From: Siphonodentalium dalli
Lineage: Eukaryota; Mollusca; Scaphopoda; Gadilida; Siphonodentaliidae
Assembly: GCA_032622095.1 (NCBI GenBank)
Contig: CP136068.1
Coordinates: forward strand, 153,909,151-153,973,150
Direction of reading: 5' to 3'
DNA: 64,000 nt
Each line of letters starts with the position of its first letter. Within the stretch, counting starts at the first letter, position 1. Both the position numbers and the translations under genes were made by a program. Below are positions 12,152-23,000 of the stretch, piece by piece. Below the pieces are notes generated by a model, which saw only the letters and a program-made list of their open reading frames with translations, was not told the origin of the DNA and searched no databases.

Positions 12152-12429
12152 GCTCTATCATTCAAGGCTTTTAATGTTTAAAACTTGAAATATTTGGCGT
12201 ACCAGTATTTTGTTCAATGAAAGTGTCAATGACACTGTTGCTCAACTTGGGGGTGGTGTTAATTTTATGCTGAGCAGTCAATAGAATGAAATAAGAAGGA
12301 AAAATATTCAGTAAAGGGCTTGTATTGGTGGTAATGAAAGTATTTTTTAAACATTTCACCAATAAATGTGGGTTGCAGGGTTGCGATGGATTCACATGTG
12401 AAATCCAAGATGGCTATATGTTTTTTTAA

Positions 12430-12965
12430 AACAAAATTTGGAAAAAATTGATATCTTCCATCTAGTGGTCACCCATGAAGATCCATATGAAGTTTGTTGA
12501 ATGTCGTATGAAGAATGTGGTCTGTACGGTGTGCCAAAGAATTTAGTCATGCAAAGAGTAAAATCCAAAATGGCTGCCAGCGGCTATGTTTTTCAATGAA
12601 AATCGATCGAATTTGATAGCTCCCATCTAGAGCTATACACGCCTGGATCAATATTTTTAACAAATTTCGAGAAATATCAATGGCTCCCATCTAGAGGTAA
12701 CCTTGAAGATCCATATGATGCTTGGTGATCGGATGAGGGATGTGGCCTGTAGAGTGTGCTGAAGGATTTAGTCATGCAAATATAAAAATCATTTCGGAAA
12801 TAATCTATGGCTCCCATCTAGAGATCCCCCGAATATCCATATGAAGTTTGGTGCTGATCGGATGATGGATGTTGCCTATAGGGTGTGCCAAAGGAAGTTG
12901 TTGATGTACGGTCGTACGACAGACGCCAACCCAAGGCAATAAGCTAACTTGACTTTGCCAAGTTG
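12430..12965. repeat. Interspersed element with internal repeated units
   Basis: Three to four diverged units of about 120-200 bp, each with 'ctcccatctagagg', 'agatccatatgaagtttg' and 'gatgtggcctgtagagtgtg'-like text. It ends in 'cgtacgacagacgcc' and 'cttgactttgccaagttgag', a tail common in molluscan and other marine invertebrate non-autonomous repeats. Confidence 0.6.
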
Positions 12966-13283
12966 AGCTAAAATTTATAATTTTAAAAGAAAGGTGGCCA
13001 AATTTACATAACTATATATAGATTTCAAAAGGACTGATTGTGTTAGGACGGAACATATGTGTAAAATACAGATAAATGAAGGTAAAGATGTCTATTATCA
13101 GTTTATACACAGATATTAAATATTAGTCTTCTATGCATCTCATCATCTACATGTATATTTCATCAGGCCAAAGCTAAACAGAGGTATCTATTATTACATT
13201 ATACATAAGAAAACAAATATATATCTTAGGTACTATTTATAGGTAGAGATTTATTAATAAATGTAGTTCCAGAATCAAATTTA

Positions 13284-13543
13284 TTAACCCTTCCATGACT
13301 GGAGCTTCCTGAAATGTTGCGAAAATCATGTGCCAATGTATTCTCTTATATATGCGATTTCCCATAGGGAGCTGCATATATATGAGAATACGTTGGCCTA
13401 AGAATATTTACCTTCATCTTGTAAGATAGTGAATTCTCTTATATATGCGAGGCTTCCTATGGAAGACTCGCATATATAAGAGAATGCACTGACACAGGAT
13501 CTTTAATGCTGCACCAGTGCTGCTCCTATCATGAAAGGGTTAA
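13284..13543. mobile_element. TTAA MITE, family P1 (reversed)
   Basis: TTAACCCTTCCATGACTGGA at left, TCATGAAAGGGTTAA at right; two palindromic cassettes. Intron 5. Confidence 0.85.
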
Positions 13544-13865
13544 AAATTGAAAAACTATATTCTTCAAACCCATACATTGTTCTGTGAGGCTATACTTCTG
13601 TAAATGAACTTAATTGATTTATAGTAGAGAAACAGCTATGTACATATCACTTAGTGTGCTTGAAAATTGAAATGGAGTTAAACAAGAATAACATATACAC
13701 GTTCGCTAATCCAGTCACATGTATATTTAGTACATAATACAGAAAGGCTCAATATAAATGTTTAAGAATAGGAAAGAACTTATATGTATACATGTACATC
13801 ACTGGAAAATTCTGTTCATATAGGCCAAGTCTCTAAAAAAAACCCCAGATATTGTCATATTAAGT

Positions 13866-14385
13866 TATTATACAATGTTGTGTACAGTATGTGTTTCTTG
13901 AACAAGTTCAGGTTGTGGTGAAAAGTCATATTGGACGAGACATGCAACAACAATCTTAAACGAGTACAAGAAAACACATACTGTACACAACATTGTATAA
14001 TGATATTTTTATTTATAATCCATCTGTATGTTTATCCAAATTTTGGGAATAAAACTTTTGGTATTTTTGGTATTTGTCAGCACTTGATTCTCTATAAAAG
14101 CCTGTATTTGATCATCAGAAAGCATGATTTGGAACAGTAAACACGGAAGTGAAAAAAAGTGAAACGTTTGCTAAATCCACCACAGTATTGGATGCGCATC
14201 ACAATTTCACGGATTCATTTGGCAATAGAGTTACTTCGCGACGTCACAGAGTCAGGATAAAAAAGTCATATTGGACTCGATTGAATCCAATGACTGTCAG
14301 GAGTCCAATATGACTTTTTCCCGGATTATCATGTGACGTCTTTTGCCCAATCAGAAATAGCGTTAGTTAAGGGACGAATAATAAA
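13866..14385. mobile_element. Family F composite foldback, copy 1
   Basis: A foldback of about 140 bp (TTATACAATGTTGTGTACAG and its complement) is followed by a tail with 'tttatccaaattttgggaat'. A second palindrome is built on AAAAAGTCATATTGGACTC (14260-14316). The tail 'gcgttagttaagggacga' is the uninterrupted form of the site occupied by an insertion at 30314-30964. Confidence 0.75.
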
Positions 14386-14472
14386 ATGTTTTACTGTCCA
14401 ACATGAAGACTTGACCACATAGAGTCTATAGCCAGACAGTTTTCCAACGATGTATAACACAAACTAATCCCA

Positions 14473-14734
14473 TTGACCCTTTCATGATGGGAGCTTTCTG
14501 GTGCAGCATTAAAGATCCTGTGCCAATGCATTCTCTTATATATGCGAGTCTCCCATTCGGAGTCTCGCATATATAAGAGAATGCATTGGCTTACAACATC
14601 AAGGTAAATATTGTTAGGCAAATGTATTCTCTTATATATGCAAGTCTCTCTATGTGAGACTCGCATATGTAAGAGCACACATTGGCACAGGATTTTCACA
14701 TAATGTCAGGAAGATCCCGCCATGGAAGACTTAA
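14473..14734. mobile_element. TTAA MITE, family P1
   Basis: Left TTGACCCTTTCATGATGGGA, right CATGGAAGACTTAA; two cassettes with intact arms in the first. Confidence 0.82.
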
Positions 14735-14959
14735 GAACGTACACCCAACATACATGTACCTAACAAAGTTATATTTCACTATGGCTTCTAAGAGATACAT
14801 ATGACGATCTATGTTTCGGTAATTTTACACTATTTTATAGGCATATTATAAAATACATTACAATAATGAGCATCTTGTTCTACTGTTTAATGAATATTAC
14901 ATACTCTGCTCAGACTCATATGAAACAACACAGCCACTAACTGATAGAACATAAGAGGA

Positions 14960-15475
14960 GTAAGTAACGTTCATACAAGTCTGTTGCCTACATTGTGTGC
15001 ATTATGTTGAAATTGGATTACAGACAATAACACCAATGCGTTCAGATGGTTGCGATGTGTCGATTACGTTGTATGCGTTAATGCACACAATGGAGGGATT
15101 CTATTTTCAACACAATGTAAAGCGTTAAAGATCCTGTGCATACCTTATATGGCGTGCATTATGACATTTATTTTTTTCAATTCATAAAAGATGGTGACTG
15201 TAATCGAAGCAAAGGAAAATAGACTTGTATCAATATACAGTATTAGTTATTTTGATTTGACAGGTTTGACATTGTACAATTAATTTATTACAGATAGATT
15301 GATTTGCAATATTGTTTATTCCAATTTCGAACTTATTAGCTCAAATTATTAATCAGAAGCTCCCTGTTATAATGCAACGTACACTGCCATGTGAATGGCT
15401 TAACGCATGACAATAGATTGTATCAACGCAATGTACGGACCAATGCAACGGACACTCCATAACACATATTAGGGG
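14960..15475. repeat. Dispersed repeat, family L, copy 1
   Basis: Ends 'acaagtctgttgcctac' and 'gcaacggacactcc' are inverted and match the ends of the 22160-22645 copy, which lies in opposite orientation. Shared interior includes 'tttgacattgtacaattaat' and 'aataatcagaagctccc'. Confidence 0.65.
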
Positions 15476-15864
15476 AATAAATATCTAAAAATAAATCATA
15501 ATGATCTCTCCGTAATCCTATGACTTCTAGGTCATCCTTAAAGGGATTTTAATCATTTTATTATTTAAATTTCCATCCATTTATGAACAAACATACAAGT
15601 ACCATAAAGGTATGACATACATGGCATGTTACTGCCTATTCAATTTCAAAATGATCCACACTTGACTCCAGCAGAAAATCGAATGCCAGTTGCCAATTTT
15701 TGTGCTATAGAATAATAATTTGCCAGATGGTAATTAATTTTCTATTCAGGAAATTTGACAGCGTGAACACTTCTGACACATATTGATAAACGTGGCATCT
15801 GCATCGCTTATTTTAACAATGATAGTGAAGATCAATTTCCAAACATTAATTTTACACAAACAAG

Positions 15865-16480
15865 AGGTTGCAATGACGGTGCTGGCATACACCCACCGTG
15901 GCAAAATTTAACCGACAAAACCCAATATTTTCATATAAAGAAAGTTAAATAACTCTAGAATGGAAAAGATGAACAAAATACCAAATTTCATTGATATCTG
16001 TCAACCGATGGTGGAGATATGGTAAAAAAAACCAACAATTCCAAATAAACCAAGATGAATAACTCTAGAACGGAAACTGCAAAAAAATATGTTTGAACAC
16101 TTATTTGATTGCACTCATAGCAGTGAACATTCATACAAAATTTCATTGAGATCCGTTAACCAGTGGTGGAGATATCTGCTCGTAAACACAAAAAAAACAA
16201 CATTTCCAGATAAACAAAAATGACTAACTCCAGAACGGAAAATCTGGAAAAAACACTCTGTTGAATGCCCTCATGGTAGTGAACATCCATGCCAAATTTC
16301 ATTCAGATTTGACAACTGGTGTTTGAGATATCTGCCCCGATGTCCGGATGGAAGGATGTCCAGATGGAAGGACGGACAAAAAAACATACCGTTATGAATA
16401 AAGTCCGGACGGACAGACAGATGGAAAAAACGGATGGATAAATTTCCGGATGGCTAGACAGACAGACGGTGGGGGGTATA
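15865..16480. repeat. Interspersed repeat with substituted-pyrimidine tail
   Basis: Three diverged units each with 'aactctagaacggaaa', 'ccaaatttcattgagatc' and 'tggtggagatatctgc', ending in GGACGGAC/GATGGA-rich sequence. Resembles widespread invertebrate non-autonomous repeats; not coding. Confidence 0.6.
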
Positions 16481-17049
16481 AATATTAAATAATTTCAGGT
16501 TTCCCGAAACAGTGCAAAGTTACATCAGTAACCAAGTATAAGTTTTGTTTTATTTTCAGCAATGATATGTGCACTGTGTACATCAGAATTGAATGCAGCG
16601 GGAAAAGTTATCCCTGGACTGATCAGCTGACACGAAGTAGTCGGGCAGATATGGTTCCTATAAGTATGAGTCTATTTTTGGCTACGTAGATGGATGAGCA
16701 ATTAAGATTGCTGAGACAGGCTGATTTTAATCTTCACTAGATATGCTTCTCGCTATGAATGTAAAACAGTGTTACGGAAGGACAACGCAACTACTAGAAT
16801 ATGAGATAGGCTGATTTTAACTTATTATGAACCTTTCCACAGCTGTCAATTAAATAAATATAAGATATTTTCAACCAATCAGTGATGACTCGGTCCCTTG
16901 CTGCATTGAAAATTCTTTGTTGACCCTAATTCTTATATCCGCACATACTTTTTCAGTGTAAAATTACCTCCATTCTAACAACTTTTTAGTAATTTACTGA
17001 AATGTTGATTTGTGCAATATGGTTGGAAATTCATAAATGATTATAACAT

Positions 17050-17520
17050 AGAAGCAAATTTGATTTTTGAGACAGTGCAATTTTTTTTGGATTGGGTGGG
17101 ATACGAACCCCGGCCCGACGGCGAGCGTGCCTTTCGGAGGCAATAAATATAACATTGCTACTGTGCTATATCTCCTATATATACTATAGAGACCTTAAAA
17201 TGTGCATATAGTGTCCTAAGTGCGACGTAAGAATACAGCGGCCAATCGAGCTTTCTTTTTTGGGGTTGCTTCGGTGGCCGTGTGGTATTGACGTCGGACT
17301 TTGAGTCGCAAGGTGCGCTCGCTGTCGGGCCGGGGTTCGTATCCCACCCAATCCAAAAAAATTGCACTGTCTCAAAAATCAAATTTGCTTCTAAAAATAG
17401 GCACCTGGTGTGTTGTATAGTCCCAAGCATGTTGTAAGGGCCAGCTCGGCTCGGCATGTTTCGGAGGCAATAAATATAACATTGCTACTGTGCTATATCT
17501 CCTATATGATTATAACATAG
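17050..17520. mobile_element. Inverted pair of tRNA-derived SINE heads
   Basis: A plus-strand head at 17264-17352 has A-box TGGCCGTGTGG and a perfect B-box GGGTTCGTATCCC. An inverted copy of the B-box portion and tail lies at 17050-17130. A direct repeat starting 'tttcggaggcaataaatata' brackets the pair (17131 and 17459). The A-to-B spacing and ends do not fold as a standard tRNA, so this is a SINE head, not a tRNA gene. Confidence 0.65.
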
Positions 17521-17960
17521 TTTTTCGTTTTGCATGTGAGTCGTCATATATTTCAAGAAATAAAGAAGTTATGATCTCAGGTGTATTATAGCATATCGAC
17601 AGCGCAGTAAAACTAATTAAACTTTTTCTGTAGATGTCTTGTCTCCTGGCAACCACTAATTAATGTGTGGATAGCTTCATTATCTTCACCAGAAATGCTT
17701 CTCGCTATGAATGTAAAACAGTTTCATGGAAGAACAACACAACTACTAGTATATATATGAGACAACACTAATTGTAAGCAAGAGTGTTTATATGAGAAAC
17801 GCATGCATGAGTACAGAGATCTTAAATGAATATACATGAGGCATATCATCTGAACCCCGTTAAATTAACCAGAGACCGATAAAAAGCTACGATATCAAAT
17901 CAAATTAGAGCATACAAGAAAAGATGCTGAACTCAAATCACAGACTTTTTTTCAGATAGT

Positions 17961-18172
17961 TTAACCATTTTTATACTAAATGGATTCTTCCACTCAGTTT
18001 TAAAGTTATACATTGGAATGGTCTATTATTCATTTGAAGGGGTTTTAGCGAAAAATGAGCAGACAACAACAGGTGAAAAGATGATACAAGTGCAGAGGGG
18101 TTAATTTTTGTTGGTGGGAAATGTTTAGATAATCAGTCATTGGTTGAACTTTTTGAACTGAGTATTTAGCAT
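17961..18172. mobile_element. Family P4 (reversed, right end decayed)
   Basis: TTAACCATTTTTATACTAAA at the left, with 'gtctattattcatttgaagg' and 'gcagacaacaacagg' interior. Reverse of the 2198-2460 copy. Right end truncated near a family C element. Confidence 0.65.
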
Positions 18173-18178
18173 AGATAC

Positions 18179-18392
18179 AGTTATGCTCTAATTAATCGAC
18201 TCCTTAAACACAGCAGAATTATGGGTAACTTTTCAGGATTTAGTCGGAAATATGGCTTGTTGCCATTCATCGGAAAGCTCTCCCCGAGAGCTTTCCGATG
18301 AATGGCAACAAGCCATATTTCCGACTAAATCCTGAAAAGTTACCCATAATTCTCCTGTGTTTAAGATGTCGATTAATTAGAGCATTACTGTA
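18179..18392. mobile_element. Family C Tc1-like hairpin MITE
   Basis: Near-perfect arms from 'atgctctaattaatcgac' to the inverted 'gattaattagagcattactg'. Loop CTCTCCCCGAGAG at about 18279. Intron 5. Confidence 0.85.
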
Positions 18393-18956
18393 GGGATAAA
18401 GATGTCAAATTAATTATGTTGAACATCTCATCTAGGAAAAGCATTGTAAATAGATATCTACAAATGAATTTCTCGGTTTTTCAGAAAACCATCTGACACT
18501 GCTATAATCAATGGAGTGTATGATTATTACTCCTAAGAACTGGCAATAAATCATATTTGTAATGTTGATGGAAATAACAATGCCATATGAACTCAATGAG
18601 CAGATGTACTGACAGATGTAAAGACAGTTGATGCAAGTGCGGAATGGCACGAATTTGAAGCTCATAGGAGGCATTTGGAAAATTTGTGAACGCTGAATTA
18701 TCTGACCATTGGTAGGTTTAAAATCAGTGCATGCCAAGATGTTTAACATGGGACAGTGGTTAACTGGTTACCACATCCAACTTGCAATATTATATACATG
18801 TATATCCAACTTACGCAATATTATTTTGAGATGTTAGCGCAAGCACTATTATTGATTGATTGAACAATTATAGTTAAAAATTGCCATCAAAGTTGATATC
18901 TTTTGGAATGAGGCTCCTGATCTCAAGCAGAATATTAAACATCTTAACCATTACTT

Positions 18957-20186
18957 TACGAAATACTCATTGACGAGTAGTTCCCTCAGATAATTTTCAG
19001 ATAATAATTTCAACAATTGACCATCAATTGTTGAACTTATTATCAGAATATTTTCCACAATTGAGTAGGAATTCTTCTGTATTTGCATTATCCTTTTGTC
19101 TATCTGTCATCTGCTTATTTTCCATGAGCAATTCTCCAGGTTAAAATGAAATAGACTGATTAACCCTTTCAGTGCCAAGTCCGTGTTTTGTATCAACCCA
19201 TATTTCCTTGATAATTTTTCAAATTTATTGATTATAATAATATGATACATTGATGGAAAGAGCTCTAAAATAGGGTCGGGAGGGGATGTGAATCAAGCAT
19301 ATTTTATATTGGACAAATGTCCATAGAGTAAGGAATTTCTTCCCTTCTGATTTGAAAGATTATTTTCAACCAGCTCATATAAGAAAATCCTCCTCAAAAG
19401 CCTAATCAAGGATAAACACCAGGTTTGCAGAATGGGGTCACCAGAGGGTAAAGTTTGTGACGCCACCCTGGACAGCAGGCTAGTGTCACCAAATTCATCG
19501 TCTGGGGACCTCTTTATGCAAGGACTCATCTGCTATGGGAGACCTAGACTCACATTTAAGTTCCCAGATGGTAAACTTATTATCTGAACATTTCGCACCA
19601 ATGAATAGATAGAATGACACAAGTGTGTGAACTGGTTAACGTTATTGCACGAGTTTGTTGTGACGTGATGGTAAAACGAGAACCTGAGGTTCGGGTTTTA
19701 CCTCGCGCCATGACAAACGAGTGCAATAACGTTAACATGTTCACACAACTGTGTTGTTCTATGTTTATTGCACACTCTGAAGATTGCAGCTTGTAACATA
19801 CATATGTACTAACATTTAGGTCGATATTGTTGTATTTAATTGAACAAACGTGTGCTTAACGTATACTATACCCCATAATTAGTGAAGATATTTTCTGTTA
19901 AAGTTGACGTCGCCATTGACGTTGTTGGCGTAATAGGTTTGTATTGTTCAAGAACAATACACATTTTTTTATTGAACGTTTCAATTCTTCTGTATTTTGC
20001 TGTATTTCGCATAAATAAGCCATTGGGTGTGCAATAAATATGAAGTCATTCTGCTCTTATATCATCAGTTTTTCAGTCTGTCGTCTGCTTATATATCCTG
20101 AACACCCCTCCAAATTAATAATAGATCATTCCAATATACACTGTTATAACTGGGTGGGAGAATCCATTTCGTATAAAAAGGGTTAA
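18957..20186. mobile_element. Nested TE block: P4 split by other elements
   Basis: P4 left part (18957-19113, with ACTCATTGACGAGTAGTTCC) is separated from its right part (20041-20186, TTAA at 20183). Between them lie a P3 left end (TTAACCCTTTCAGTGCCAAG at 19160), a family D fragment (19417-19566), a short P4 piece (19568-19612) and a separate foldback (19613-20040). This is a multi-layer insertion cluster within intron 5, ending 55 bp before exon 5. Confidence 0.65.
19613..20040. mobile_element. Foldback element inside P4
   Basis: Arms 'gtgtgaactggttaacgtta' then 'ttgcacgagttt', with the inverted copy 'aaacgagtgcaataacgtta' then 'acatgttcacac'. The loop is near 'ggtaaaacgagaacc' paired with 'ggttcgggttttacc'. 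Right end 'gtgtgcaataaat' resembles the arm end, so the unit probably reaches 20040. Confidence 0.6.
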
Positions 20187-20240
20187 AATTACCCACAAAA
20201 AAGTCTGGCGGAACAAGTTCAGCACCCTTAAAATATTTAC

Positions 20241-20417
20241 CACGAGTTAACTGGAAAGAATCCAAACGGATCATCAAACACTGAGCATCCTAGCCCAAAT
20301 GGGAATGAAGGTCCTTGAAAGCTCATTGGTTGATGCATGTGCGAAAGTGGATGAAAATGAGGAAATCTGTTTCGTCGAGCTGATATGTGGTCCATTCGTC
20401 GTCTGTGTCGTCGTGCA
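20241..20417 (-). CDS. DNAJB6: DNAJB6-like coding exon 5 (Arg/His patch and Phe-rich segment)
   Basis: Acceptor GAATTTCAG at 20426-20418, donor GTAAAT at 20240. The exon is 177 nt, phase 2 in and out. It encodes residues 158-217: a basic ARRHRRRMDHISARRNR patch, then a His/Met/Phe/Pro-rich stretch with FPFGLG and DDPFGFFPVN. Vertebrate DNAJB6 has an Arg-rich G/R/S patch at the equivalent position, after the J-proximal Phe repeats. This exon is less conserved than the others; its place rests on splice sites, phase and composition. It lies 55 bp from the end of a TTAA MITE (20041-20186). Confidence 0.85.
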
Positions 20418-21240
20418 CTGAAATTCAACTCCTATTGCACTAATTCTGATCGTTTCACCTCCGCAGCTTCTGCACCCATTGACCCTGATCCTTCCCATGA
20501 TTATACTTATATTACTACGAAACAGTTTGTTGTTCGAAGTAATAATTTGTGCTAACTGATTTCAAATCTTAAGATATTTTATTACTGTTTCTCATTTCTT
20601 AATCTTTAGTTAAGAATCTTAATAAAATACAGTGTCGATAAACTTATACTCATAAATAACAAGTGTTCAATGAATTTTCAAGTTATTATCTATTCAACTG
20701 TTCACTGAGTTCACTACCCTGACTTAAAAGACATGGAAAAATGGAAAACACACCAAACTATTTTTGGTCTTGATTTAGACACCAGATATGGTTTTATTAT
20801 TTTCATAGAGTTATTTCAAATCATGCTTTGAACGTTTTTGCAGTTAATTAGTATACTTGCTACATTAAACCGCCAAAAAAACTGATAGGGTGCAAGTTAA
20901 GTAAAAATTTGCCTTATATAATTATACTTAAGAACTGCCACCGGTTTTTAGAAGAGTTAATGAAATAAAAAAAATTCTGAAGTTAAAAAAAGCTACAAAA
21001 ATTACTTAAAGCGACAAACTTAATAACATTTGCAATACATCACAAAACAATATCAAATGCAAGTAAAAATTCATTTCAAATTGTGAGTGCAGAGCTTCAC
21101 TTCAAAGGTGCATTGTTCCGAAGCTCATGTTTATGAAAGCAATCAGAATGAAAAGTTTCATTGTAATACAAGTTGTACTATCTCAAATAATACCTAGTAA
21201 TTTTCTCTTTTGTCACGTTTCGGAAATAAAAGTAGGATGT

Positions 21241-21525
21241 TAACCCTTTTAGTGCCAAGTCCGATTTTTGTATCAACCCATATACCCTGTGCCAATGCAT
21301 TCTCTTATATATGCGAGTCGACCATTGGGCACCTCGCATATATAAGAGAATGCATTGGCCTAACAAATTTTCATCATTTGTTATTATTTTTTACAATTTT
21401 TTACTATTTTAATAATTTTTTCTTATATTCTTTAACTCATTCAGTGCCAGATTTTATCGGCCCTGGCACTCTACAGACCGTAAATTAGGGTCGATGAGAT
21501 CGGCCCCTGGCACTGAAAGAGTTAA
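21241..21525. mobile_element. TTAA MITE, family P3, with extra terminal repeat
   Basis: TTAACCCTTTTAGTGCCAAG at left; inside, one palindromic cassette (about 21292-21360), then an A/T linker. A second inverted terminal module (21434-21525) is built on CAGTGCCAG and CTGGCACTGAAAGAGTTAA. Intron 4. Confidence 0.8.
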
Positions 21526-22159
21526 AACAAGAAATACATTTATACAGACACTACATGTATATGACAAGAAAAGAATTATTGAAGTCAAAGAAAAGGACAA
21601 TTTATTCGTCCAGCCATTTTCATTGGAAGATTGCACTAATCGGGAGGATAGACGATTCCAAACTTCAGACAGGCACATCTGGACCTATCTTAATTTTTGT
21701 GGTAAATTGTAAGAAAGATAACACGCCTTTCATCATATTGATGAGTTGAGTTGGAATCATGCAGAAATAGGCTTTGTGTAATTATATTTTCCTGTATTTC
21801 ACATTAGATATACATATTTGTAGGTTAAACTCAGACATTTCCCTTTAATCATTTCCATTCCAAGGACAAATGAAGTTAACAAGATTTACTTAGATAGAAC
21901 GACAGCACCACAAAAGGAAGGAAGTTAACTGTGAGGACGTAAAACGTGGGGGCAATTCTGGAGATGTTCTAAGGGTGCAATGGACCTAATAGTTGATTTT
22001 CATTCCAAGGAGCATCCAGCAGTGAATATACAGGAGGTCCAAGTCAAAAGTGAAAGAAGGTGTCATAAGTACTAATTGAATGATATGCTAGCATGTTGGC
22101 AGTCAAAATAGAAAAACAGCTTCCAAAAACACTTGAAAACAGGGAAAGAGCATGTCTTA

Positions 22160-22645
22160 CAGAGTGATCAGACGAGTCCGTTGCGTACGTTGCGTGGTTT
22201 GTATGTTGCGATGATATGATCCGTTGTCTGCGTTAAGCTGTTCAAATGAGCACGTACATTGCGTTATAATGGGGAGCTTCCAATTAATAACTGGAGCTAA
22301 TAAGTTCGAAATTGGAATAAATGCAATATTGAAAATCAATCTATCTGTAATAAATTAATTGTACGATGTCAAACCTGTCAAATCCAAATAACTAAAACTG
22401 TATATTGACATAAATACAAGTCAATTTTCTTCCCTTCGAAGACATCTGCCATTTTTTATCGATTGAAAACAAGAAATGTCATGACGCACGCCGTATAAGG
22501 TATGCATTATGTTTTATATTGCATTGAAAATAGAATCTACACTGCATGCATAAATGGATACAAGGTAACGGACGCATCACAGCCATCTGAACGCCTTGAT
22601 GTTATTTGTCTGTAATCTAATTCCAACGCAACGGACTCGTATGAA
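22160..22645. repeat. Dispersed repeat, family L, copy 2 (inverted)
   Basis: Inverted ends ACGAGTCCGTTGCG at about 22169 and CGCAACGGACTCGT at about 22627. Interior matches 14960-15475 on the opposite strand. Confidence 0.7.
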
Positions 22646-22796
22646 TGCACCTTTATACTGAAGTTGTTTATCACATTGACAGGGATGAGTGTATGAGAAT
22701 ACAGAATAGATCCAACAGCAAATACGGAATAGCCCTACAGAGAATACGGAATAGCCCTATAAATTGCTTATAAATACTTTGGAATTTATAGATACA

Positions 22797-23000
22797 TAAT
22801 CCGATTTAGCAACGTAAATTACTATTCTTCGGCTTATGAAACCCACCCATCAAAGCTCAGATTTGTCAGATTTCATTTTTTTAAATTTGTTATTTTTCAC
22901 AATCTGGAATATTTGGTGGTCTGGCAAAAATTCTGCTGACTAGTTCCAGAAATAGTACAGATTGTGCGGACACCGTTACGAGATGTCACAGGTCCCTGTA
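22797..23000. repeat. Family I fragment
   Basis: Carries 'aatccgatttagcaacg' and 'acccacccatcaaagctcag', matching the left half of the copies at 8856 and 10128. Confidence 0.55.

Noticed and set aside
17264-17352. Functional tRNA gene
   Set aside because: A- and B-boxes are present but the length, variable region and acceptor ends do not form a standard tRNA, and the tail continues as a SINE.
8663-20417. Direct splice from exon 5 to exon 7
   Set aside because: The join would create an in-frame TGA; including exon 6 keeps the frame and restores a conserved motif.
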